Shown piece after piece: positions 1 to 7,122 of a stretch of DNA of 47,629 bases (position 1 is the first letter of the stretch; each line of letters opens with the position of its first letter). The notes under the pieces are model-generated. The model saw nothing but the letters and a program-made list of their open reading frames with translations. It did no database searches and was not told the origin of the DNA. Where the stretch lies: positions 1-47,629 of the forward strand of contig JAFSHK010000016.1 of the NCBI GenBank assembly GCA_017440375.1, read 5' to 3'. Source of the stretch: Lachnospiraceae bacterium. GTDB lineage: Bacteria > Bacillota > Clostridia > Lachnospirales > Lachnospiraceae. The translations under genes and the position numbers were made by a program.

Positions 1-24
1 GCCTGCCTTTCAAACAAAGCTACG

Positions 25-132
25 ACAATGTGCGGTTGCTCCGCCCACAGTCTGCGGTCACCCACATGACTGTGCAGTCGGGGAGGTAGAAGCCCCGAAA
101 TCAAAGTGCACTTTACGCCTCCCACAATGTGC
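25..132. repeat. GC-richer, hairpin-rich patch with a short direct repeat
   Basis: The first ~150 bases are richer in G+C than the surrounding AT-rich DNA. They hold a 9-base direct repeat (ACAATGTGC at 25-33 and 124-132), a perfect 12-base palindrome AAAGTGCACTTT and a small stem TCGGGG/CCCCGA. The patch begins where similarity of the adjacent broken lipoprotein gene to its intact relative ends, so it may be the edge of an inserted or recombined segment. Its nature is unknown. Confidence 0.35.
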
Positions 133-320
133 CGTCTGACACCATGTGGTATCAACCCAGATTTTTCGAAGATACTCACTGTGTTCAGGTACATCTTCCA
201 CGTTATTTTCCTGTATCTCATTCTGTGTTTTACCTCTTGATGTTTTATGTCTTCTTTTTCACCGCATCCCTGCAACGTCAACACTAACATTCCCAATATA
301 ATCATTACTTTTTTATTCAT
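58..320 (-). pseudogene. Broken lipoprotein gene, relative of the 2891-4432 lipoprotein
   Basis: The ATG at 320 opens a lipoprotein signal peptide: basic MNKK, a hydrophobic stretch, then a lipobox ending LTLQGC. About 20 codons in, the sensible frame shifts. The alternative frame reads ...EDVPEHSEYLRKIWVDTTW..., which resembles the intact lipoprotein around its FLGKVWVCDSW segment. Similarity then stops and the frame closes with TGA at 58-60 inside the GC-rich patch. I read this as a truncated, frameshifted paralogue, possibly a leftover immunity-type gene. The original frame also stays open to the window edge, so a short in-frame lipoprotein cannot be excluded. Confidence 0.5.
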
Positions 321-338
321 TATTTTTTCTTTTTTTAG

Positions 339-1694
339 TTACTCTTTCTCTATTTCTGTAGTATAACGATGTATATTTCCCCATTTATCTACCAAAAAGA
401 AATTGCTATCTTTATCGGAGCTTATACTTACAATGTTTTCATAGTCTAATTTTCGGAAAGAAAGTCCTTTCAGATGCATCTGATGTTCAATGCAAGTTTC
501 ACTAATTCGATAGGGATTTGTATTCCCAGCATCATAATATTCAACATCCTTTATTTCTCTTGTAACATACTCACTGATAAATGCCTGTCCATTATCAAGT
601 AAAAAAAATGTATTTTCTTTTCCAGAACATATCGATATAATGTTAGGAACACTACTATTACTATCTTCATTTATTTGCAAAACTTCTTTTAAATCTACCT
701 CCGCAAAACTACCATTATAGTCCAACTCTGCTGTTTCAACTAAAGCACCTACTGTTTCGTTGTCATGATATGTTATCCTGTCACTCTTCCAATACCAAAG
801 TGTGTTATCATTTTTGTACAAATACATAGTATATTCATCTGCATTGATTGTTCTTACATCCGAGTTTTCTCCCATTTCAAATAAAAAAGTAAGTCCATCT
901 TTAGGTGTTTTTCGTAAGTCCATTACATCCATATCCTCCCACCAAATAGAATCAAGTTCTTCTCCGGGAAAACATGGAAAAATGAAATATGCTAACCCAG
1001 TCATATCACTTTCCGATTTCATAATTGAAAAGAAATTTCCATCTATCTCTTTAAAATAATGAAAATTTCCTGCTCCCATGAATATTTCTTCTACTTGAGT
1101 ATCCATCTTTGGTTCAATGTAATTGGGTTGTTTATCTTGACTCCTCAATGAATATATCTCCAATCCCCACATAAATAATCTACCTGAATTGTCAATTGCA
1201 AAAGCGCTTCCATTTCCGGCATCAATGTCTGCTATATTAGATAACCCTTTCAATTTAATAGGTTTCTCATATACCTCCACGTTACTTTTTTCCGGTGCAA
1301 TCATATACAATTCATTGCTTCCCCATGCATATACATCACCTGCTTTTGTAAGGGCGTAAATTGCCGAACCAGCATCTACTATCTTACTCACATCCTTTAA
1401 TTCTGATATTGGGGTTGCATCTTTTATTCCCCTTTCCCCATTCCAATTCCACACAATACCACAACTATCAAGAACAAAATATTCATCCCCAAGCAAAGTT
1501 ACATATTCTATATCTGCAATTTTCGCTTCTTCTATTTCATCATAATCAACCTTTTCCTCGATTGTTTTACTTTTTGTAACTTCCTCTCTCTCTATTGATA
1601 TAGGTTCTTTATTCTTTTCATTCAACAAATATCCGCCTACGATTACTGATATTGCTATAATAGGTACTACATATATTCCAGACTTTTTTTTCAT
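339..1694 (-). CDS. Membrane-anchored RCC1-repeat protein
   Basis: A 451-residue protein with an N-terminal membrane anchor (residues ~6-24 after MKKK) and no lipobox. A charged linker (~25-60) leads to RCC1/BLIP-II-like beta-propeller blades. Recognisable blades include VDAGSAIYALTKAGDVYAWG (~106-125), an AFAIDNSGRLFMWG segment (~164-177), FFLLDNGQAF (~360) and FFLVDKWGNIHRY near the end. RCC1 propellers are protein-binding scaffolds. The start is supported by GGAG 8 nt upstream. The gene lies 15 nt after the glucosaminidase remnant, so they are probably co-transcribed. A truncated second copy of its N-terminus lies at 2629-2894. A role as an extracytoplasmic binding or immunity partner of the neighbouring wall hydrolase is inference. 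Confidence 0.8.
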   Translation of the reverse strand: MKKKSGIYVVPIIAISVIVGGYLLNEKNKEPISIEREEVTKSKTIEEKVDYDEIEEAKIADIEYVTLLGDEYFVLDSCGIVWNWNGERGIKDATPISELKDVSKIVDAGSAIYALTKAGDVYAWGSNELYMIAPEKSNVEVYEKPIKLKGLSNIADIDAGNGSAFAIDNSGRLFMWGLEIYSLRSQDKQPNYIEPKMDTQVEEIFMGAGNFHYFKEIDGNFFSIMKSESDMTGLAYFIFPCFPGEELDSIWWEDMDVMDLRKTPKDGLTFLFEMGENSDVRTINADEYTMYLYKNDNTLWYWKSDRITYHDNETVGALVETAELDYNGSFAEVDLKEVLQINEDSNSSVPNIISICSGKENTFFLLDNGQAFISEYVTREIKDVEYYDAGNTNPYRISETCIEHQMHLKGLSFRKLDYENIVSISSDKDSNFFLVDKWGNIHRYTTEIEKE

Positions 1695-1709
1695 ACGCTA
1701 TCTCCACAC

Positions 1710-2617
1710 TTACATATTTTCCTTAACATATCTCATAAACTGTTCATTTTCTTCTTCACTGTATGCTGGTATATTTTCATACACAGGTATTTTAAACACT
1801 AAATCATAATCCAAATCCAGTATTACTCCATCAATGCCAGATAATGGGCGTGCCTTATTATACGCATCATTTACTAATGTAGCATATTGCCGCACGCCAC
1901 CTGTGTTTGCATAAGTTTGAAAATCCCAATCCAATGCATATAATGTGTCTTGTCCATTATCAACGTATTTTTGAAACACCTCTTCACTACCATTTATACA
2001 CGCTTCCGGTGTAAACCATTGATGTTCATAGGCATATTTAAGCGCATCTTCCTTTCCTGTATATCCCCCTATATTGAAAAGATTATATACTTTTTTGCCT
2101 TGATACACTTCGCTTACCGGCCCATTTTCAATCTTATAAATGCAAGCAATAAAAACTGGATTTATGCAAGACTCTGTATTTTTTATTGAATCAACTATTT
2201 CTTGATTTTTACCTTCTAATATTTGAGGGACAACTAAGTCTACATATTCTCGTGGCAACTCCTGTTCTGCTTTTAAAAACTGCATAGCATTTTTTTCCGT
2301 TTGCAATAAACAATACGGATTTGAAAAAAATCCAATTGCTCCATTATTAGCGACGTGATATATATTTGATTTTTCACCTTTATAGTCTCTATCTGTACAA
2401 AAAATAGGATGTGCTGAAGACTCAGCACACTTAAGTTCATTAACAATTTGATAATTAACAAACTCCTGAAAATCAACTCCTGTTATCACTGCCTCAAATC
2501 GCCACTCTGGATATTTTCATGTAATTCCATAAGATATTTTCTATATCCTTCTGGAAATCCCTGAGCAATCAAATAACTTTCGAAATCGTCCATTTCCTCT
2601 ACGCATTCTGAATCCAT
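1710..2617 (-). pseudogene. Glucosaminidase (GlcNAcase) domain gene with one frameshift
   Basis: The main intact part (2489 down to 1710, 259 codons from ATG) carries the catalytic half of an autolysin-type N-acetylglucosaminidase. It has INPVFIACIYKIENG with the probable catalytic Glu (E121), the NLFNIGGYTG segment (~136-145), GQDTLY (~179-184), QYAT (~201-204) and IPVYENIP (~234-241). The N-terminal hallmark FESYLIAQGFPEGYRKYLM-LHEN is found just upstream in another frame, from the ATG at 2617. Losing one base near 2511-2516 splits LHEN from PEWRFEAVITG. No signal peptide or secretion domain precedes it, so it looks like an orphan hydrolase module rather than a complete autolysin. It could be an assembly error at an A-rich run. 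Confidence 0.7.
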
Positions 2618-2628
2618 ACTTGCATCAC

Positions 2629-2894
2629 TTAACGGTAGCAAACATTACCATAACTATCAAGAACAATGTATGTATCTTCCATCAACACTACACTATTTAT
2701 GTTTACAATTTCTAATTTTTCTGTATCTTCATTTTTTTATTATTTATTTCTTCTTCGATTAATATTTGTTCCTCAATAATATCTTTTTTCTCTGTTCTGA
2801 TAAGTGCCAGACTCGATTGATTTGCTAATAATACGTATATTCCACCACAAATTATTATTAAAAACATTATAAATATTCCAAACTTCTTTTTCAT
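2629..2894 (-). pseudogene. Truncated, frameshifted copy of the RCC1 membrane protein N-terminus
   Basis: The ATG at 2894 overlaps the TGA of the upstream lipoprotein (ATGA), with a membrane segment very like that of the 339-1694 protein (MKKK-GI.., GG-Y-L). The 60-codon frame ends early, but adding one A to the seven-A run at 2732-2738 restores a frame reading NEDTEKLEIVN...YIVLDSYGNV. That matches the first blade of the intact paralogue (YFVLDSCGIV). It then stops at 2629-2631, directly before the glucosaminidase remnant. This is a gene fragment left by recombination; single-base phase variation at the A run is possible. Confidence 0.65.
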
Positions 2895-4432
2895 TTATAT
2901 ATGCTCATTCCTCCATCGATATAGTCATATCTTATAATAGTCAATTCATCTTGATTACTTAGCACAATGGCAGAACCATAATAATCATACTCATCTTCAT
3001 ATATATTTGCTCTGTCACTCAGGATTTTATTTTCAAACGTATGCAACACGACCTGTACAATATTTCCGTCTTCATGTCGTTTTGGTATACATAGGTATTT
3101 CTTCCCATTACATTCAAGGAAATAATGTTCTGTCGTATCTGCCACCGTTTCCATTCCAATCTCTGTCAGAAAAGCTTCTCCTTCTTTACCTTCACAGGAA
3201 AATATATAATATAAATATTCTGTTCCCCTTTTTTCCTGTATTACAATGTCAAAATGTGTATCATCCTGTTTTACTAAATATGCGTTCTTTTCTTCAATAT
3301 TTTCTCCTTCGTACAAAGAACTCTGATAAAACGCTCTTATACGATGCTCATCTAGTTCATTGCCTATGTAACTTATTAACTCACTCTGCTCTAATAATTC
3401 GGGTTCACAATTCCTTTGTGTTAAAAAAGTTTCAATTGTTCCGTTTTCCAGAGCAGTTGTAAGTTCTATAATCAAAGTATCACAATAAGACAAATCCTCA
3501 TCTGCATCATATGTTTTCCCTTCTGAATAAGCACAATATGCCACCGGATATTTTATAAAAGTTCCATTCTTATCCTGTAAAAAAACTTTTGCAATAAGCT
3601 TCTCATCCGTAGTAGCACTTTCTTTCATAACTAGGTTAACATCATCTAAACCATCCTGATTAATGTCTTCAACTATCACATTACTTATTAGCAAGCCCAA
3701 AGGATTGTACTCAAAACGAAAATAAATATTATCATTTTCATCCACTATAAAAGCATCTGGGCATGTGCCTTCTTCCCTAGCAATCTGTACAGGCATCAAA
3801 TATAAATTTTCACCATATAGGGTAGAAATTGTTTCCATAAGATTCTCATTTTTTTCTAAATCACTTATATCTATAAGATTGTACGGCCTAAACTGATAAA
3901 TACCATCACTTACCCCTTCATCCCATGACGGTTTATCTACATACTGTATTTCCATTTCAATGCAGTCTTTTCTCTTTATCGTCATCGAAACTTTCCCTGA
4001 ATAGAATTTATTTTCAAAATCACACTCCCATGTATCATTCTTTTTTTCTCCTTGCATCATATAAGATGCCATTGCGCTACTATAGTATGTCGGACATTTT
4101 ACTCCCCCTATTGTGTACTCAGCTTCTATTTTTTCGTTTAAGGTCAATAACCGGAATGAAAAAACACCTCCATAATCACAGGTATCACCTCCCCATGAAT
4201 CACAAACCCATACTTTTCCTAAAAAACTATCATAATCATAGGTTTCCAGTTCAATCATTTCGTCTTGTCCAATGCATTTTACCTGTTCCTCTATTGTTTC
4301 AGATGTTGTAGCAGCTTCTTGACCCATTGTTTCTGTATATCTACTATCTGCTCTACACCCACCTAATGTTATACTTAATAAAGTAAGATAGAAAATCATT
4401 ACTAATTTGTTGGTAAAAGCTTTTATTTGCAT
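2891..4432 (-). CDS. Large lipoprotein, candidate immunity partner of the lysozyme effector
   Basis: An unrecognised 513-residue lipoprotein. I chose the ATG at 4432 because AGAGGA lies 8 nt upstream; an in-frame ATG at 4462 lacks this and would precede a proper signal peptide by ten charged residues. From 4432 the protein has a basic N-terminus, a long hydrophobic stretch and the lipobox ITLGGC. The mature part is acidic and beta-rich by inspection. A segment VEDINQDGLDDVNLV (about residues 260-275) looks like a Ca-binding/FG-GAP-type DxNxDG loop. It follows the lysozyme effector directly; the open frame even overlaps its stop by 4 nt. An outer-surface lipoprotein beside a wall-attacking toxin would fit an immunity role, but that is inference. 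Confidence 0.7.
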   Translation of the reverse strand: MQIKAFTNKLVMIFYLTLLSITLGGCRADSRYTETMGQEAATTSETIEEQVKCIGQDEMIELETYDYDSFLGKVWVCDSWGGDTCDYGGVFSFRLLTLNEKIEAEYTIGGVKCPTYYSSAMASYMMQGEKKNDTWECDFENKFYSGKVSMTIKRKDCIEMEIQYVDKPSWDEGVSDGIYQFRPYNLIDISDLEKNENLMETISTLYGENLYLMPVQIAREEGTCPDAFIVDENDNIYFRFEYNPLGLLISNVIVEDINQDGLDDVNLVMKESATTDEKLIAKVFLQDKNGTFIKYPVAYCAYSEGKTYDADEDLSYCDTLIIELTTALENGTIETFLTQRNCEPELLEQSELISYIGNELDEHRIRAFYQSSLYEGENIEEKNAYLVKQDDTHFDIVIQEKRGTEYLYYIFSCEGKEGEAFLTEIGMETVADTTEHYFLECNGKKYLCIPKRHEDGNIVQVVLHTFENKILSDRANIYEDEYDYYGSAIVLSNQDELTIIRYDYIDGGMSIYK

Positions 4433-4458
4433 ATCGCTTTCCTCTTTTCTCATATTCA

Positions 4459-5985
4459 TCAATTAAAGTATTCATACCATGCCTCTGCGGCAGCAATTCT
4501 TTCACTTAATCCCTTTTCTCCATCAGCCGAGCGTTCATAGGAACCGTGAAAAACCAACGCCAAATCTCCTACTGAATGTGTAGATACTTTATATTCTTCA
4601 AAAGACATATCATATGGAGAATTATATCCTAATGTTCCATACCATCGACATTGAGTATCTGTTGTATTTGGATTACAAGTAATTAATAAAAACTCAAGTT
4701 CCTTATCCATCAGCCTTTGTGGAGAATTATTCGCTATATAATTTGCAGTTTCTGCATCCAATCCTGCCCAAGCTAAAAAGTCAGCTCCATCATCCCATTG
4801 TGTTAATCCATAACCCAAGTATATATTCTCAGCATCTTGCCATACACCTGGATTAAAATGACTTTCTTCGTTTATGTTTCCCAATGCCCCACATATTGCT
4901 TCTTTACTCCATCCTTCTTGTCTTAAATAATCATATATATATTCTACATTTGCTGTTTGTTGTTCATCTGGTAATGGTTCTTTACTCGTTCCCTGTTTTC
5001 CATATACTTCTATTTCTTCTATTCCGTCCAAAAAATCAGCATTATTTTTTATTAGTTCTGACAATTCATCTGATGTATAAGAACTCATTTCACCAGTTTT
5101 TTTATTACAAAATTCATATTTTCCATCTACTACCACAATATATTTCCCTGAACAAACGCCTATCGCTTTCGCAACAATTACAGAAGATAGTGCATTTTCT
5201 CTCTTATATATTCCTGTATCATTCATATAATCGTATATTTCTTCTAATGCATCTTCGCCAAATATTTTTTTAAACTCTTCCAAACTAATTCCTAATTCTT
5301 CAATTAATGCCTCTTCCAACCTTTGACTTATTTCTTTCTCTTCTATAGTTTTAATTAAATCAGAAATACATTTACTCCAATTTTCAACAGAATACTCTCC
5401 ACTTCCACTTATGGTAACACCACCATCATGAATCGCACTTGACACTATACTCAAAAAGTCAACAACAGACTGAAATAGATTAACTGTTGTATCCTCTACT
5501 TCATGCAAAAAAATAATTTTCTCCCTTAATTCAGTTATAGCCGCCTCAGTACTTTCAATCATTCCATTTGCTGTTTCTATCCATCTAGAAGCTGTTGTAC
5601 TAAATCCTCCATTGGAAAATGATTGCAACATAGAAGACCATTGTGTAATATTATTCTTATACTGTTGGCATTCCGCCTCTAATATCCTTATTTCGGCTTC
5701 CAATGCATCTTCATCTAAATATTCATCACCAAGAGCACCATCTAATACACTCAAATCACTCAAAAAACTTTCTTGTACTGATAACATTCCTTCAGTAATT
5801 GCTTGATAGCATACCTGCATTGTTTCCTTGGATTGCGCCCATGCTACCGATGCTAACCCCTCAGTTGCTATGTATAAATCTACTTTCTGCTTTGCATCGT
5901 TATAACATTCTATACTTGATTCTAAATACCCTTGTAGACATCCTATATAACTTCTAACCTCAGATGGTGATAAAATAAGTCCCAT
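4459..5985 (-). CDS. T7SS-type effector: LXG-like N-terminus with phage tail lysozyme domain
   Basis: A 508-residue protein with no signal peptide. Residues ~1-330 are almost entirely helical and acidic, with coiled-coil-like stretches at ~95-165; together with its neighbours this suggests an LXG/WXG-type T7SS targeting domain. Residues ~345-508 form a Phage_lysozyme2-type domain: YIYDYLRQEGWSKEAICGAL, then GNINEES with the presumed catalytic Glu (~374), and GYGLTQWDDGADFLAW. Such domains cleave peptidoglycan. The start at the second ATG (MGLILSPSEV) gives a 9-nt gap to GGAGG; the first ATG would overlap the preceding stop with too short a gap. It follows the Lap-like gene without a gap. Toxin-versus-remodelling roles cannot be separated from sequence. 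Confidence 0.75.
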   Translation of the reverse strand: MGLILSPSEVRSYIGCLQGYLESSIECYNDAKQKVDLYIATEGLASVAWAQSKETMQVCYQAITEGMLSVQESFLSDLSVLDGALGDEYLDEDALEAEIRILEAECQQYKNNITQWSSMLQSFSNGGFSTTASRWIETANGMIESTEAAITELREKIIFLHEVEDTTVNLFQSVVDFLSIVSSAIHDGGVTISGSGEYSVENWSKCISDLIKTIEEKEISQRLEEALIEELGISLEEFKKIFGEDALEEIYDYMNDTGIYKRENALSSVIVAKAIGVCSGKYIVVVDGKYEFCNKKTGEMSSYTSDELSELIKNNADFLDGIEEIEVYGKQGTSKEPLPDEQQTANVEYIYDYLRQEGWSKEAICGALGNINEESHFNPGVWQDAENIYLGYGLTQWDDGADFLAWAGLDAETANYIANNSPQRLMDKELEFLLITCNPNTTDTQCRWYGTLGYNSPYDMSFEEYKVSTHSVGDLALVFHGSYERSADGEKGLSERIAAAEAWYEYFN

Positions 5986-5987
5986 TA

Positions 5988-6269
5988 TCATTCACCTCCC
6001 ATATATGATGCAAGGTTGGTATCAAATTCATCAAATGCATCTTTTAAATCCAATATGCTTTCTGCATCACTGTTTACCAATTCTTTAAAGTTAGTATTAC
6101 AGCTTTCTAACCTAAAACTAGCATGATTCATATTAGTCATTACCGTTAAATTAGTCACTCCTTGAAATGGCATAAGCATTGTTGCCATTCCTGCCGCCGC
6201 AACTTGAAGCGCCATACTATGATTCTGTGCCTCTGCTTCACTACTTTTAAATGTCCCTGTACCGCTCAT
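5988..6269 (-). CDS. Small LXG-associated T7SS protein (Lap/TIGR04197-like)
   Basis: A 93-residue protein beginning MSGTGTFKSSEAEAQ, with a hydrophobic Ala/Met-rich central region and a helical C-terminus ending SYMGGE. Length, composition and position immediately before an LXG-type effector fit the small WXG100-like partners (TIGR04197/DUF3130, 'Lap' proteins) that bind LXG domains for T7SS export. No WxG motif is visible. AAGGAG lies 11 nt before the ATG. It overlaps the upstream EssA-like gene by 23 nt, and its last codons contain the GGAGG that serves the effector gene, so the three are translationally linked. Confidence 0.6.
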   Translation of the reverse strand: MSGTGTFKSSEAEAQNHSMALQVAAAGMATMLMPFQGVTNLTVMTNMNHASFRLESCNTNFKELVNSDAESILDLKDAFDEFDTNLASYMGGE

Positions 6270-6738
6270 CTTCTACCGCTTCTCCTTCTGTAGATAATTT
6301 CTTTTTCTTACGTTCATCCTCTATCCTAATTGCTATACATAACAGGCAGACACTTACCGTTCCGCAATATATCCACCACCGCAAATTATTGTCTTCCTCT
6401 TCGTTATAAACATCTTTAATAAATTTCTCTGTATCTGCCTGCAAGACCAGATTGACCCATGTTTCATAGTCAAAATTCTGTTGTGGACTCGCCAGTACAA
6501 GACTTTCTATTCCTTCCAGCTTGTCTTTTTGTTCCTGCTTCACAATTCTTTCCTGTTCGATAAACTCATCTCGAAATACAAAGACACCATTCACATCCAT
6601 TAGTGATGACTTTGCCGCTGTTTTCTCTATTACTGCATCTGCATCAAAAATAACTTCTGAGGCATTCACCTTCATAGTTATCAACAAGAAACATATCATT
6701 CCTATAGATATCATCCGCCTAAACTTTATTTTCTTCAT
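6247..6738 (-). CDS. essA: EssA-like T7SS membrane protein
   Basis: A 163-residue protein from the ATG at 6738 (MKKIKFRRM...), with an N-terminal signal/membrane segment (~9-25) ending near VNASE. A charged extracytoplasmic region of ~100 residues follows, with EQERIVKQEQKDKLEGIESL, then a C-terminal membrane span (WWIYCGTVSVCLLCIAI) and a short basic/acidic tail. This topology and its place between a WXG100 gene and an LXG-type effector match Firmicutes EssA, a small accessory of the ESX membrane complex. Sequence identity to known EssA could not be tested. An in-frame ATG at 6762 exists but precedes the basic signal-peptide start. It overlaps the Lap-like gene by 23 nt. Confidence 0.55.
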   Translation of the reverse strand: MKKIKFRRMISIGMICFLLITMKVNASEVIFDADAVIEKTAAKSSLMDVNGVFVFRDEFIEQERIVKQEQKDKLEGIESLVLASPQQNFDYETWVNLVLQADTEKFIKDVYNEEEDNNLRWWIYCGTVSVCLLCIAIRIEDERKKKKLSTEGEAVEDERYRDI

Positions 6739-6780
6739 CTGATTATTCCATTTACCTATCATTCATTTTTGCAGTGTTTT

Positions 6781-6808
6781 CGGCAGGCTGCGTACTCGCA
6801 CCCTGCCG
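6781..6808 (-). promoter_or_regulatory. Strong hairpin directly after the WXG100 gene, no U-tract
   Basis: Seven perfect pairs (CGGCAGG/CCTGCCG), one G-G mismatch and four more pairs (TGCG/CGCA) enclose a 4-nt loop. The hairpin starts 6 nt after the WXG100 stop and is not followed by a T run, so it is not a typical terminator. It may stabilise the upstream WXG100 mRNA or partly attenuate the downstream genes, raising the WXG100-to-EssA ratio. Confidence 0.55.
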
Positions 6809-6814
6809 TCACTC

Positions 6815-7102
6815 TTACATCTGTCCAGCCATACCAGAGTCTGTATCCTGGAAGTTTGTAGAAATCTGGTTCATCTGCGTAACCATATCGTCAATCAACT
6901 GTACTGCTTCTTTCAAGCTTGGTTCCAGTTCATTGTACTGCTCTACATATTTTGTTCCTGTATCAGCCTGCCAAATATCCGGAAGACCATTTACGATATT
7001 TGTAATCTTGTTGATACATTCGCTCATGGTATCTCCCTCTGCTTGTAAATTTGTTGCTGATGTACTTATGGCTTCATAATCAAGCATTAATGTTCCAGCC
7101 AT
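6815..7102 (-). CDS. esxA: WXG100 family T7SS protein
   Basis: A 95-residue helical-hairpin protein, the usual WXG100 length. The central turn is LPDIWQADTGTKYV: Trp44 is present but the glycine of W-x-G is alanine (WQA). The C-terminal half carries an amphipathic helix and a Gly/Met tail. WXG100 proteins are secreted as dimers by T7SS and often act as export partners. A strong AAAGGAGG precedes the start. The gene follows the EsaA-like gene by 20 nt and is followed by a marked hairpin, suggesting differential expression within the operon. The symbol is assigned by analogy to the family. Confidence 0.85.
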   Translation of the reverse strand: MAGTLMLDYEAISTSATNLQAEGDTMSECINKITNIVNGLPDIWQADTGTKYVEQYNELEPSLKEAVQLIDDMVTQMNQISTNFQDTDSGMAGQM

Positions 7103-7122
7103 ATCATTCCTCCTTTCTGTCT

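Noticed and set aside
1-150. Right end of an IS200/IS605 (TnpB) element
   Set aside because: The GC-rich stems suggested it, but no TnpB C-terminal sequence can be read in any frame.
6781-6808. Rho-independent terminator after the WXG100 gene
   Set aside because: No T run on either strand and the downstream genes belong to the same T7SS set.
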